The notes beneath the pieces are model-generated. The model was not told the origin of the DNA. It saw nothing but the letters and a program-made list of their open reading frames with translations, and did no database searches. From the NCBI RefSeq assembly GCF_015565955.1, contig NZ_CP064760.1, positions 2,914,001 through 2,978,000 of the forward strand: a stretch of 64,000 nt of DNA. The letters run 5' to 3'. Each line of letters starts with the position of its first letter. The stretch's first letter is position 1. The position numbers and the translations under genes were made by a program. Below, one piece after another: positions 27,007 to 36,170 of the stretch. Source of the DNA: Microbacterium schleiferi. GTDB lineage: Bacteria > Actinomycetota > Actinomycetes > Actinomycetales > Microbacteriaceae.

Positions 27007-28500
27007 GTGACGACTCCTGATCTCGCTTCCCCGACGACACCCGCGACTCGCCGCTGGTGGACGCTGGGCACCGTAGCCATCGCCCAGCTCATGGTCGTGC
27101 TCGATGCGACAGTGGTGAATATTGCGCTTCCCGCCGCGCAAGCCGACCTCGGCTTCTCCGACGGTGACCGCCAATGGGTCGTGACCGCGTACTCCCTCGC
27201 GTTCGGCAGCCTCCTCCTGCTCGGCGGACGCCTGTCCGACCTGATCGGCCGCAAGCTCGCCTTCCTGATCGGACTGGTCGGTTTCGCGGCAGCGTCGCTC
27301 CTGGGTGGACTCTCCGTCTCGTTCGAGATGCTCGTTGCCGCTCGCGCTCTGCAGGGCGCCTTCGCGGCGCTGCTGGCACCCACCGCCCTGGCCGTGCTGA
27401 CGACGACCTTCACGATCCCGCGTGAGCGATCTCGCGCGTTCGGTGTCTTCGGCGCTATCGCCGGCGCGGGAGGCGCCGTGGGGCTGCTGCTCGGCGGCTT
27501 CCTCACCGAGCAGTTCGACTGGCGGTGGAACCTCACGATCAACGTCGTCTTCGCGGCGATCGCTTTCGTGCTGGCCCTGGTGTTCGTTTCGACAGCGCCC
27601 CGCCAGGGCCCCCGCCCGCAGCTCGATATTCCGGGCACCCTGCTGGCTTCCGCGGGTCTGTTCGCCCTGGTCTTCGGGTTCTCCCGCGCCGAGTCCGATG
27701 GGTGGGATGCACCGATGACGTGGGGGTCGCTCCTCGCGTCCGGCGTGCTGCTGGTCGGGTTCGTGTTCTGGCAGCGCGCGACCAAGCATCCGCTGCTGCC
27801 GCTTCCCGTTGTCGTCGACCGCAACCGCGGCGCGTCTTTCCTGTCGGTCATGATCACGGGTGCCGGCATGTTCGGCGTGTTCCTATTCGTGACCTACTAC
27901 TTCCAGCTGTCGCTGGCCTACACGCCGATGCAGACCGGCGTCGCCTTCCTCCCGATGATCGTCATGCTCGTCATCGCCGCGCAGCTGAGCACGAACCTGC
28001 TACTGCCACGCCTGGGCCCGAAGATCCTCGTCCCTACCGGGATGCTGCTGGCTGCCGCGGCAATGGTCTTGTTCACACGTCTCGATGTCGACAGCAGCTA
28101 CTTCGATGCCCTTCCCGCCCTCCTCGTCCTCGGCTTCGGCATGGGCACGATCATGCCCGCCGCGATCCAGACAGCAACGCTCGGGGTGGACCGCCGATAC
28201 GCCGGCGTTTCCTCCGCCATGGTCAACACGAGCCAGCAGGTCGGCGGCTCGATCGGCACGGCACTCCTGAACACCCTGGCCGCAACGGCACTGACCGACT
28301 ACGTCGCCGCCAACCAGCCGGCATCCAAAGCCGTGCTCGCCGACGCGGCGGTGCACAGCTACACGGTCGCGTACTGGTGGAGTGCCGCGTTCTTCACGGC
28401 GGGCGCGATCATCGCGGCGGTCCTGTTCCGGCGCAAGCGGTTCTCGGTCGCGAGCGCCTTCCACAGCGAGACGGCAGACGCCCCCGCCCTCGCGCACTGA
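27007..28500 (+). CDS. MFS drug-efflux transporter, DHA2 type
   Basis: 497 aa, 14 helices. Helix 1 has LMVVLDATVVNIALPAAQ, followed by DRQWVVTAYSLAFGSLLLLGGRLSDLIGRK, and motif C is GAIAGAGGAVGLLLGG. The family exports cationic dyes, antibiotics or other toxins against protons. GTG 27007 is the start because the DHA2 N-terminus begins there; the frame upstream is antisense of the TetR gene. Regulated most likely by that TetR protein. Convergent with the transglutaminase operon, separated by a small GC-rich hairpin near 28503-28521. Confidence 0.88.
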   Translation: MTTPDLASPTTPATRRWWTLGTVAIAQLMVVLDATVVNIALPAAQADLGFSDGDRQWVVTAYSLAFGSLLLLGGRLSDLIGRKLAFLIGLVGFAAASLLGGLSVSFEMLVAARALQGAFAALLAPTALAVLTTTFTIPRERSRAFGVFGAIAGAGGAVGLLLGGFLTEQFDWRWNLTINVVFAAIAFVLALVFVSTAPRQGPRPQLDIPGTLLASAGLFALVFGFSRAESDGWDAPMTWGSLLASGVLLVGFVFWQRATKHPLLPLPVVVDRNRGASFLSVMITGAGMFGVFLFVTYYFQLSLAYTPMQTGVAFLPMIVMLVIAAQLSTNLLLPRLGPKILVPTGMLLAAAAMVLFTRLDVDSSYFDALPALLVLGFGMGTIMPAAIQTATLGVDRRYAGVSSAMVNTSQQVGGSIGTALLNTLAATALTDYVAANQPASKAVLADAAVHSYTVAYWWSAAFFTAGAIIAAVLFRRKRFSVASAFHSETADAPALAH

Positions 28501-28522
28501 TCCGGCCGCGAGGGCCGCGGGC

Positions 28523-29368
28523 TCACGCCTCGCGGGTGATCGTCACCTTCACCGACATGTCGCTCTTGAACGGACCGGCGTAGACGCCGCGTACGGGAGG
28601 CACGTCGTTGTAATCACGGCCTCGCCCGACCAGGACGTGACGGTCGCCGATCTCGGTGTTGTTGGTCGGGTCGAAGCCCTCCCACGATCCCGAGAACCAC
28701 TCGACCCACGCGTGCGACTCGCCCTCGACGGGGACGCCGACTTCTGCGTTGGCTATCGGATGCAGGTATCCGGACACGTAGCGGGCCGGGATGCCGACCT
28801 CGCGCAGAGCTCCGAGGGCGATGTGCGCGATGTCCTGGCAGACGCCCTTGCGCGCTTCCCACGCCTCGGCCCCGGTGGAGTGCACCCCTGTCACCCCGTG
28901 CACGTACTCGACCGCATCCCCGATCGCCATCGCGATCGCGTGGGCGGCCTGCCCCGGCTGGTCGTGCTGCGCGGCGATCGACCGGGCGATCTCAGCCACC
29001 TCAGGGTGCGGCTTCGTGCGCGCCGTCTGCCCCAGTTGCTCGACGATCTCCACCGACCGAGCCGCCTCCCGCTGCAGCTGCTCCCACGTGATCTCGGTGT
29101 GCTCGAGCGGGCGCGGGCGCACCTCGACCAGCGAGCGTGCCGTGAGGGTCAGTGCCGCGTGCGGCGACAGGATGTCGAACGAGGTCACGCGCGTGCCGAA
29201 ATAGTCGACGTACTGATTGACCGACGTCGACGGTTCGATGTCCAGGGACGCACTCAACACGAACTGACTGTCGGTGGAACCGGGCAGCATCCGCGCCTCG
29301 TTGTACGACGCCGAGACATCCCCCTGGTAGGCGAACGCGGTCTGGTGCTCGATGCGCAGGCGCTTCAT
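28523..29368 (-). CDS. transglutaminase-like cysteine peptidase family protein
   Basis: 281 aa. An N-terminal beta domain (bacterial transglutaminase-like N-terminal region, about residues 3-90) precedes the papain-fold core. The triad is visible as C177 in GVCQDIAH, His in ESHAWVEW and Asp in GFDPTNN. No signal peptide. Family proteins of this type accompany alpha-E and circularly permuted ATP-grasp proteins and are thought to cut or rearrange amide bonds made by the ATP-grasp enzyme (family knowledge; the reaction is not established). It overlaps the alpha-E gene by 4 bp, being last in a three-gene operon. Confidence 0.9.
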   Translation of the reverse strand: MKRLRIEHQTAFAYQGDVSASYNEARMLPGSTDSQFVLSASLDIEPSTSVNQYVDYFGTRVTSFDILSPHAALTLTARSLVEVRPRPLEHTEITWEQLQREAARSVEIVEQLGQTARTKPHPEVAEIARSIAAQHDQPGQAAHAIAMAIGDAVEYVHGVTGVHSTGAEAWEARKGVCQDIAHIALGALREVGIPARYVSGYLHPIANAEVGVPVEGESHAWVEWFSGSWEGFDPTNNTEIGDRHVLVGRGRDYNDVPPVRGVYAGPFKSDMSVKVTITREA

Positions 29369-30297
29369 GAGATCTCTCCGATCCAGCTGGGCTCGGCCTG
29401 CGTCGGGAAGAAGCGCTGACGGATCGCTTCCGACGCCTCACGGGTGACGACCTGCACGCGTTCCATCTCGTCGGGAAGGTCGCTGAGGATGTCGGCGACG
29501 GGCTTGTACTCGAGATCGTTGCGGATGCGGCCCAGGGCTCGCAGCACATTGTTGGAGTGCCCGACGCGGTCAGCGCGCGGGTCGATCGCCGACATGCAGC
29601 CCTCCGCTTGTTGGATGGAGTAGATGATGGACCGCGGAAACAGGCGGTCCAGGAGCAGGAACTCCGCGGCGTTCCGCGCGCTGGGAATGCCCCGGTAGGT
29701 CCGGAGATAGGCCTCATAGGCGCCGCACGAACGCAGAATCGTGGTCCACGACGGGCCCGATACCTCCGTCAGTGACCTCGTCGCGAGCAGCCGCGCCGTC
29801 ATGTCAGCGCGTTCGATGCTGCGACCGAGCGTGAAGAACTGCCACGCCTCGTCGCGGCTGGTCGAGGAGTCGACGATCCCGACGGCGAGCGCAGCGCGCT
29901 CGCGGGCCCACTGGAAGAACTCGTGCACCTTATCGGACTGGAGGCGCCGCGGCATCCGAGAGTTGGTCGCGTTCAGGCACTCCCAGAGTTCGGTGGAGAC
30001 GATCTCCCGAGCCCGCCTGGCGTTCTCGCGGGCCGACGTGACCGAATACGCGATGCTCGACGGGTTCATCCGGTCCACAGCGAGCCGCTGCAGAACGTCC
30101 TCGCGGCCGACGAGCTCGGGCCCATCCGGCGGAAGTGAACCCATGACGTTCAGGAGTGAGCGGCACGCGGTGTCTTCGTCGATCCACGGGTCTTCGAGCA
30201 GCAGCTGCAAGTGCACGTCGAGGATGCGCGCTGTTCCGTCGGAGCGCTCGATGTAGCGTCCGATCCAGAAGAGGCTCTCGGCAATGCGGCTCAGCAT
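29365..30297 (-). CDS. alpha-E domain-containing protein
   Basis: 310 aa, all-helical. MLSRIAESLFWIGRYIERSDGTARILDVHLQ is the signature start of the alpha-E family, and the LGRSIERADMTARLLATR repeat-like motif lies at about residue 155. Its biochemical role is unknown; it always accompanies the circularly permuted ATP-grasp and transglutaminase-like proteins, and may be a carrier or scaffold. I chose ATG 30297 because the family motif starts exactly there; the open frame continues upstream only as antisense-like sequence of the ATP-grasp gene. It overlaps that gene's end by 7 bp. Confidence 0.9.
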   Translation of the reverse strand: MLSRIAESLFWIGRYIERSDGTARILDVHLQLLLEDPWIDEDTACRSLLNVMGSLPPDGPELVGREDVLQRLAVDRMNPSSIAYSVTSARENARRAREIVSTELWECLNATNSRMPRRLQSDKVHEFFQWARERAALAVGIVDSSTSRDEAWQFFTLGRSIERADMTARLLATRSLTEVSGPSWTTILRSCGAYEAYLRTYRGIPSARNAAEFLLLDRLFPRSIIYSIQQAEGCMSAIDPRADRVGHSNNVLRALGRIRNDLEYKPVADILSDLPDEMERVQVVTREASEAIRQRFFPTQAEPSWIGEIS

Positions 30298-31967
30298 GAT
30301 GCACCGTCCTCGGCCTGCTGCTGTTGCTGCTCCTGCTGCCCGGAGTGCGTCGCAGCCCGGTCCTGGGGCGAGTGCGTCGGCTGGGTCTGCTCGGGATAGA
30401 TGATCGGGATCGCCTCGGTCACCGACGCCTGATCCGCGACCAGGCCGGCAAGCCCCTGCCCCTGCCCGTACTCGACGTGCGGCGGTGCGTCGCCGCCGAC
30501 GATCCACGTGTCTTTCGACCCGCCGCCCTGGCTCGAGTTGACCACGAGTTGCCCCTCGGGGAGCGCGACGCGCGTCAACCCGCCCGGGAGAACCCAGACT
30601 TCGTCGCCGTTGTTCACGGCGAAGGGACGCAGATCGGCGTGCCGGGGGCGGACGCCGTCTTCCACGAGAGTCGGGATCGTCGAGAGCATGACGACCGGCT
30701 GCGCGATCCATCCGCGCGGGTCGGCCAGCAGCCGTTTGCGGAGCTTGTCGAGTTCGGCGGGGGACGCATCCGGGCCGACGACGAGGCCCTTGCCTCCCGA
30801 GCCGTCGACGGGTTTGATCACGAGCTCGTCGAGGCGATCGAGCACCTCTTCGAGCGCGTTCGGATCCTCCAGCCGCCACGTGTCGACGTTCTTGAGGATC
30901 GGTTCTTCCGCAAGGTAGTACCGGATGAGGTCGGGAACGTAGGTGTACAGCAGCTTGTCATCAGCGACCCCGTTGCCGACAGCGTTGGCGATCGTGACGT
31001 TGCCGAGGCGCGCCGCCAGCAGCAGTCCCGGCGCGCCGAGCATGGAGTCCGCGCGGAACTGCAGCGGATCGAGAAAATCGTCGTCGACGCGACGGTAGAT
31101 GACATCGACGCGTTGCGGACCGCGGGTGGTGCGCATGAAGACCTTGCCGCCGGCACAAACGAGGTCGCGGCCCTCGACGAGTTCGACGCCCATGAGCCGG
31201 GCCAGCAGCGTGTGCTCGAAGTACGCCGAGTTGTAGACACCGGGCGTGAGGACGACGACGTTCGGGTCCTCGATGCCGGGGGGCGCCGACGCTCGCAGCG
31301 CCGCCAGCAGCTTGTTGGGGTAGTCGCCAACGGGGCGCACGCGCATCGAGACGAACAGCTCGGGCAGCGTCTGGGCCATCACCCGCCGGTTCGAGATGAC
31401 GTAGCTGACCCCGGACGGCACGCGCACATTGTCTTCGAGCACGCGCATCTCGCCGTGCTCGTCGCGGATCAGATCGATCCCCGAGACCTGGATGCGGACC
31501 CCGTTCGCACTGTGGATGCCGGCCGCTTGCCGGTAGTAGTACTGCGATGATGCGATCAGCGCCGCGGGAAGCACACCATCGCGGACGCAGTGCTGACGAC
31601 CGTAGGCATCATCGAGGAACGCTTCCAGCGCGCGCACGCGCTGCGAGACTCCCGCCTCTACGCGAGACCACTCGTCGTAGGTGATGACGCGAGGCACGGC
31701 ATCCAGGGGGAACGGGCGTTCTTCGCCCGCGAAGTCGAAAGTGACGCCCTGAGCGAGGTACGAGCTCGCGAGCGACTCGGTGCGTCCGCGCAGCTCTTCC
31801 TGCGTCATCTGCGCGAGCGCCTGATACAGCTCCCGGTACGCGCGGCGCGACTCGGCAGAGCCGTCCATCGCTGGAGCGGACGCGAACATTTCATCGAACG
31901 GCGGGACGCCCGACGAGGTCTTCCGCGTCGATGCGGTGGAGCCGTATCCGTCGAACAGGTCACCCAT
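30291..31967 (-). CDS. circularly permuted type 2 ATP-grasp protein
   Basis: 558 aa. The core (about residues 80-490) has the CP-ATP-grasp features: SGIDLIRDEHGEMRVLEDNVRVPSG, LDELVIKPVDGSGGKGLVVG for the nucleotide-binding lysine loop, and RHADLRPFAVN..LPGGLTRVA. It is predicted to ligate a carboxylate to an amine with ATP, probably on a peptide. The last about 45 residues are hydrophilic and end in a Gln run (EQQQQQ), unlike the core and likely disordered. It is first in the operon ATP-grasp, alpha-E, transglutaminase and is divergent from the sulfite-oxidase-like gene. Confidence 0.9.
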   Translation of the reverse strand: MGDLFDGYGSTASTRKTSSGVPPFDEMFASAPAMDGSAESRRAYRELYQALAQMTQEELRGRTESLASSYLAQGVTFDFAGEERPFPLDAVPRVITYDEWSRVEAGVSQRVRALEAFLDDAYGRQHCVRDGVLPAALIASSQYYYRQAAGIHSANGVRIQVSGIDLIRDEHGEMRVLEDNVRVPSGVSYVISNRRVMAQTLPELFVSMRVRPVGDYPNKLLAALRASAPPGIEDPNVVVLTPGVYNSAYFEHTLLARLMGVELVEGRDLVCAGGKVFMRTTRGPQRVDVIYRRVDDDFLDPLQFRADSMLGAPGLLLAARLGNVTIANAVGNGVADDKLLYTYVPDLIRYYLAEEPILKNVDTWRLEDPNALEEVLDRLDELVIKPVDGSGGKGLVVGPDASPAELDKLRKRLLADPRGWIAQPVVMLSTIPTLVEDGVRPRHADLRPFAVNNGDEVWVLPGGLTRVALPEGQLVVNSSQGGGSKDTWIVGGDAPPHVEYGQGQGLAGLVADQASVTEAIPIIYPEQTQPTHSPQDRAATHSGQQEQQQQQAEDGASC

Positions 31968-32067
31968 GTCACGAGCCTAGTCGCGGCCGTGTTGCACGGA
32001 TGTTTCCATCTTTCGGATTCCTTACAGACGGGCCCCCACCCCTCAGAACGCCATTAGCCTCGGGGAC

Positions 32068-33630
32068 GTGGGTGACACCCGACGCAAGCAAGACACCGCC
32101 GTCGCCGCTCTTGCAGGAGCCGCCGCGGCGATCCTCGGTGCGGGATTGGGAGAACTGGCAGCGGCGCTGTTCGCTCCCGCATCCAGCCCTTTCGCCGTCA
32201 TCGGCGGGGCGATCATCGACGCCGCACCGCCCTGGGGCAAGGATTTGGCGATCGCCCTATTCGGCACCAACGACAAGATCGCGTTGCTCACCGGCATCGG
32301 CATCGTCCTGATTCTGTTGGCGGGTCTTGCCGGCATCCTGCAGCTGCGGAAGCCGCCGTGGGGCCTTGTCATCCTCGGCGCTTTCGGTGTCGTGGGCGCT
32401 GTTGTCGCCCTCACGCGCAGCGACGCCAGCGGGATCGCCTGGCTCCCCTCGGTGATCGCGGGCGCCGTCTCCGTCGTGACGCTCCACTACCTCGTTCGGA
32501 TGCTGCGCCGTCGCGTCGCGTCCGAGGCCGGGGAGGTCGATGCGGATGCCGATACCCGCCCGAGCCGCCGCCAGGCACTCGCGTGGATGGGCGGCGCAAC
32601 CGCCGTCGGTGTCATCGCCGCTGTTGCCGGGAACATCGCTCGGGGCGGCGCACGGGCGGTGACGACGGTGCGCGAGGCCCTGAAGCTTCCGGCGCCGGCC
32701 ACGACCGTGCCGCCGATTCCCGCGGGCGCCGAGCTCGACATCCCCGGGATCTCGCCCCTCATCACGCCGAACGCTGAGTTCTACCGCATCGATACCGCGC
32801 TCGTGGTGCCGCAGGTCGACCCGGCGAGCTGGCGACTCCGGATCCACGGGATGGTCGAGGAAGAGGTCGAACTCACCTGGGACGAGCTCCTGGCCTTGCC
32901 GCTGGAGGAGAGCACGACAACACTCACCTGCGTGTCGAACAACGTCGGCGGCGACCTGATCGGCAACGCCGTGTGGCTCGGCTGCCCCCTCCGGGAGCTG
33001 CTCGCGCGGGCGCGTCCGACGGCGGATGCCGACATGGTGCTGTCGACCTCGGTCGACGGCTTCACGGCTGGGACGCCGCTTGAGGCCCTCACCGATGATC
33101 GCGACGCTATCCTGGCGATCGGCATGAACGGTGAGCCGCTCCCGCCGGAGCACGGCTTTCCCGTGCGGATGGTCGTTCCGGGCCTGTACGGCTACGTGTC
33201 GGCGACGAAGTGGGTCGTTGATCTGGAGGTCACCCGGTTCGATCAGGCCGAGGGCTATTGGACACCGCGAGGCTGGTCGGCGCTCGGTCCGATCAAGCTG
33301 CAGTCGCGCATCGACGTCCCCCGCTCAGGCGTCACCCTGCCCGTCGGGGAGACCGTCATCGCCGGGGTGGCCTGGCAGCAGCACGTCGGGGTCGCGGGCG
33401 TCGAGGTGAAGATCGACGACGGACCCTGGCAGCAGGCGGAGCTTGCGACAGCGATCTCGGACGACACCTGGGTGCAGTGGAGCATCCCGTGGGATGCCAC
33501 CGATCCCGGCCAGCACACCATCCGCTGCCGCGCCACCAACGTTGACGGCGAGACGCAGACCTCCGATCAGGCTCCCCCGGCCCCCAACGGCGCCACCGGC
33601 TGGCACACGATCATCGCCAACGTCTCCTGA
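32068..33630 (+). CDS. membrane-anchored molybdopterin-dependent oxidoreductase, sulfite-oxidase-like
   Basis: 520 aa. The first about 150 residues hold four hydrophobic helices. A fifth one follows an SRRQAL segment (about residues 166-192) that resembles a twin-arginine-like signal. Then comes the oxidoreductase molybdopterin domain (about 215-400), with the molybdenum-ligand C288 in TLTCVSNNVGG, and a Mo-co dimerisation Ig-like domain (about 415-515). The catalytic part should face outside. The substrate is unknown; sulfite is only one possibility. GTG 32068 is the start. Divergent from the ATP-grasp operon across 100 bp. Confidence 0.85.
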   Translation: MGDTRRKQDTAVAALAGAAAAILGAGLGELAAALFAPASSPFAVIGGAIIDAAPPWGKDLAIALFGTNDKIALLTGIGIVLILLAGLAGILQLRKPPWGLVILGAFGVVGAVVALTRSDASGIAWLPSVIAGAVSVVTLHYLVRMLRRRVASEAGEVDADADTRPSRRQALAWMGGATAVGVIAAVAGNIARGGARAVTTVREALKLPAPATTVPPIPAGAELDIPGISPLITPNAEFYRIDTALVVPQVDPASWRLRIHGMVEEEVELTWDELLALPLEESTTTLTCVSNNVGGDLIGNAVWLGCPLRELLARARPTADADMVLSTSVDGFTAGTPLEALTDDRDAILAIGMNGEPLPPEHGFPVRMVVPGLYGYVSATKWVVDLEVTRFDQAEGYWTPRGWSALGPIKLQSRIDVPRSGVTLPVGETVIAGVAWQQHVGVAGVEVKIDDGPWQQAELATAISDDTWVQWSIPWDATDPGQHTIRCRATNVDGETQTSDQAPPAPNGATGWHTIIANVS

Positions 33631-33662
33631 CCCCGCGCGGCATCCGGCCACTCACTTTCCGC

Positions 33663-33741
33663 CGAACCCACACCCTTCGCACCGAGCCCACACCTTCCGA
33701 GCACCAGAACCTGTGGGTGTGGGCACGATGCTGTGGGTTCG
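33663..33741. repeat. family D palindromic element between convergent genes
   Basis: Outer arms CGAACCCACA (33663-33672) and TGTGGGTTCG (33732-33741) are perfect. Nested inner arms GCCCACACC (33686-33694) and GGTGTGGGC (33716-33724) are also perfect. It lies between the stops of the molybdo-enzyme and rocD and could act as a bidirectional terminator. Confidence 0.75.
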
Positions 33742-33772
33742 CGCCTCAGGAGAGGGTCGGTGCCCGGGGCGA

Positions 33773-34998
33773 TCAGGCGGCGAGGACGAGTTTCAGCTGC
33801 TCGATCGCCCAGTCGATCTCGGTGGCACGGATGACCAGGGGCGGCGCGATCCGGATGGTCTGGCCGTGCGTGTCCTTGACGAGAACGCCGCGGGCCAGGA
33901 GACGCTCGGCCACCTCGCGCCCGGTACCGACCTCGGGAGCGATGTCGATGCCGGCCCACAGTCCCGCGACCCGCACGGCGGTGACCCCGTGCCCGACCAG
34001 GTCGGCGAGGCGCATCTCCAGGTGCTCCCCGAGTGCGCGGGCGCGTTCCTGGAACTCCCCCGTCGAGAGCATCTCGACAACCCGTTCGCCGATTGCTGCG
34101 GCGAGCGGATTGCCCCGAACGTCGAGCCGTGCTCGCCGGGACGGATGACGCCGAGCACGTCGGCGTTCGCGACGACCGCCGACAGGGGCAGGATGCCGCC
34201 ACCGAGCGCTTTACCGAGCAGATAGATGTCGGGGACGACTCCCTCGCGATCGCACGCAAAGGTCTCCCCCACACGTCCGAGCCCGGACTGGATCTCGTCG
34301 GCGATGAGCAGCACGTTGTGCCGATCGCAGATCTCACGAACCGCCCGCAGGTATCCCTCGGGCGGCACGATGACGCCGGCCTCACCCTGGATCGGCTCGA
34401 GAAGGACGGCAGCCGTGTTCTCATCGATCGCTGCCTCGATGGCGGCGGCGTCACCGAACGGAACCTGCGCGAACCCGCCGCTGTAGGGCCCGAAGGCGTC
34501 CCGCGCGGCGGGGTCGTCGGAGAACCCGACGATCGTGATCGTACGGCCGTGGAAGTTCCCGCCCGCGACGATCACGCGTGCGGCATCCGCCCCGATTCCC
34601 TTGACGCGGTAGCCCCACGCCCGAGCCACCTTGATACCGGTCTCGACGGCCTCAGCGCCGGTGTTCATGGGCAGCACCATGTCCTTACCGGCAAGGTCGG
34701 CGAGCGCCGCGGCAAAGGTCCCGAGCTTGTCGTTGTGGTACGCGCGGCTCGTGAGCGTCAGCCGCTCCAGCTGTTGCCGAGCCACCGCCAGGAGGGCCGG
34801 ATGCCCGTGCCCGAAGTTCAGCGCGGAATACGCCGACAGCAGGTCGAGGTAGCGCTTGCCCTCGACATCCGTCACCCACACGCCCTCGCCGCGAGAGATC
34901 ACGACCGGCAGGGGGTGATAGTTGTGGGCGAGGTGCTCCTCTTCTGCCCGGATGATCTCGAGCGTCGTGGCGTCGACCGAGGTCCCTTCGGCGCTCAT
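33773..34998 (-). pseudogene. rocD: ornithine aminotransferase, single-base frameshift
   Basis: Restored, 408 aa. It converts ornithine and 2-oxoglutarate to glutamate semialdehyde and glutamate. The PLP lysine is K263 in YLLGKALGGG; AYSALNFGHGHP, NFHGRTI and IADEIQSGLGR are typical of class III aminotransferases. The frame breaks at a G4 run (forward C4, 34113-34116): HGSTFGAIRS where HGSTFG-GNPLAAAIGERV is needed, one G short. The last about 115 codons continue intact in the other frame. A base-call error is more likely than inactivation. It overlaps the DDAH-family gene by 4 bp. Its product pyrroline-5-carboxylate is also a PutA substrate (gene at 40807). Confidence 0.88.
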
Positions 34999-35882
34999 GA
35001 CGAAGCCTGCTTTGCGCGCAGCTCCAGCGTGCAGCACTTGATGCCGCCGCCGCCGAGCAGCAGCTCGGACAGGTCGATGAGCACCGGGTTGTAGCCCCGT
35101 TCGCGCAACTGAGCTTCGAATCCGGTGGCGCGCGGCGAGATGAAGACGTTGTAGCCGTCGCTCGCGGAGTTCAGACCGAAGACGGCACCATCGGCATCCG
35201 AGACGCGGATGGCGTCGGGGAAACGCTCCGCGAGAATCTGCTGGCTGGCCTCATTGAAGGCGCCCGGAAGGTAGGCGATGTTCGCGGCATCCGGCCCGCC
35301 CTTGGCCGCCCCGACGACCGGATCGAGCACCGAGATCGCGGTGTCGAGGTGGTAGAAGCGCGGGTCGGTGAGCGTCAGCGACACGACCTCCCTGCCGAAG
35401 ACCTCGCCGACCTCACGGTGGCTGTCGCCGGTCGAGCGGAACCCGGTGCCGGCCAGGATGACATCGCCGGCCAGCAAAAAGTCACCCTCGCCCTCGTTGA
35501 CCTCTTCGGGGACGATCGTGTCGAACCCTGCGGCCCGGAACCAGTCGATGAAGTGGCGCTCTTCGCCAGCACGCTCAGCGAAGCGGAACTTCGGCGCATA
35601 CGCGACCCCGTCGATCACGAAGCCGCCGTTGGCCGTGTAGACCATATCGGGCAGCCCTTCGGCGGGGTCGATGAGCTCAACCTCGTGGCCGAGTTCGACA
35701 TAGGTGTCATAGAGCGCCTGCCACTGCGCGACAGCCTTGGCGGTGTCGGTGGGCTTGGCCGGCTCCATCCACGGGTTGATCGTGTAGCTGACCGTGAAGT
35801 GCTCGGGGCGGCACATGAGGTACCGGCGGCGGTGAGCGGTGCGGGCGGGTGATGCGGCGGGGGCGGGCGTCGTAGTCGTCAC
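34995..35882 (-). CDS. DDAH/arginine-deiminase-superfamily amidinohydrolase
   Basis: 295 aa, close to the family's usual 260-290 plus a short Pro/Ala-rich N-terminus. Motifs: DMVYTANGGFV, EGEGDFLLAG, catalytic FYHLDTA and the C-terminal GGGIKCCTLEL with C283/C284, one of which is the nucleophile. Family members hydrolyse dimethylarginine or arginine to citrulline, and some relatives make ornithine from arginine. Its 4-bp overlap with rocD points to arginine-type substrate feeding ornithine catabolism; M. tuberculosis has the same pairing (family knowledge). Which reaction it does here cannot be told from sequence. Confidence 0.85.
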   Translation of the reverse strand: MTTTTPAPAASPARTAHRRRYLMCRPEHFTVSYTINPWMEPAKPTDTAKAVAQWQALYDTYVELGHEVELIDPAEGLPDMVYTANGGFVIDGVAYAPKFRFAERAGEERHFIDWFRAAGFDTIVPEEVNEGEGDFLLAGDVILAGTGFRSTGDSHREVGEVFGREVVSLTLTDPRFYHLDTAISVLDPVVGAAKGGPDAANIAYLPGAFNEASQQILAERFPDAIRVSDADGAVFGLNSASDGYNVFISPRATGFEAQLRERGYNPVLIDLSELLLGGGGIKCCTLELRAKQASS

Positions 35883-36074
35883 GTCGTTCTCCTGGAGAGT
35901 GCGGCTGGCGGACGCTGTCCAGAGGCCCGGCGGAGCAGAAAGATGCCGGCGACACGGGCACGCCGGGCTCTATTCTCGCACGATCATTGCGATCGGCCGA
36001 GGTCGCGGGCGACGGCGACCGCGCCTGCATCCGGACCGCGTCCGATCCGTCGACGGGGGCGGCGAATCAACCGG

Positions 36075-36156
36075 GGCTAACTCCTCACTGTTGACCCACT
36101 CGATGCAGTTCGGGGGCTGGACCTAGCAAGTCCAACGCGGAATTGAGGAGATAGCC
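36075..36156. repeat. family B palindromic element, copy 1
   Basis: GGCTAACTCCTCA (36075-36087) pairs with TGAGGAGATAGCC (36144-36156), with one mismatch, across 56 bp. It begins 14 bp past the stop of the quinone-reductase gene on the same strand, within the otherwise empty 288 bp between 35883 and 36170. Confidence 0.75.
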
Positions 36157-36170
36157 ACGGCGCGAGAGCG

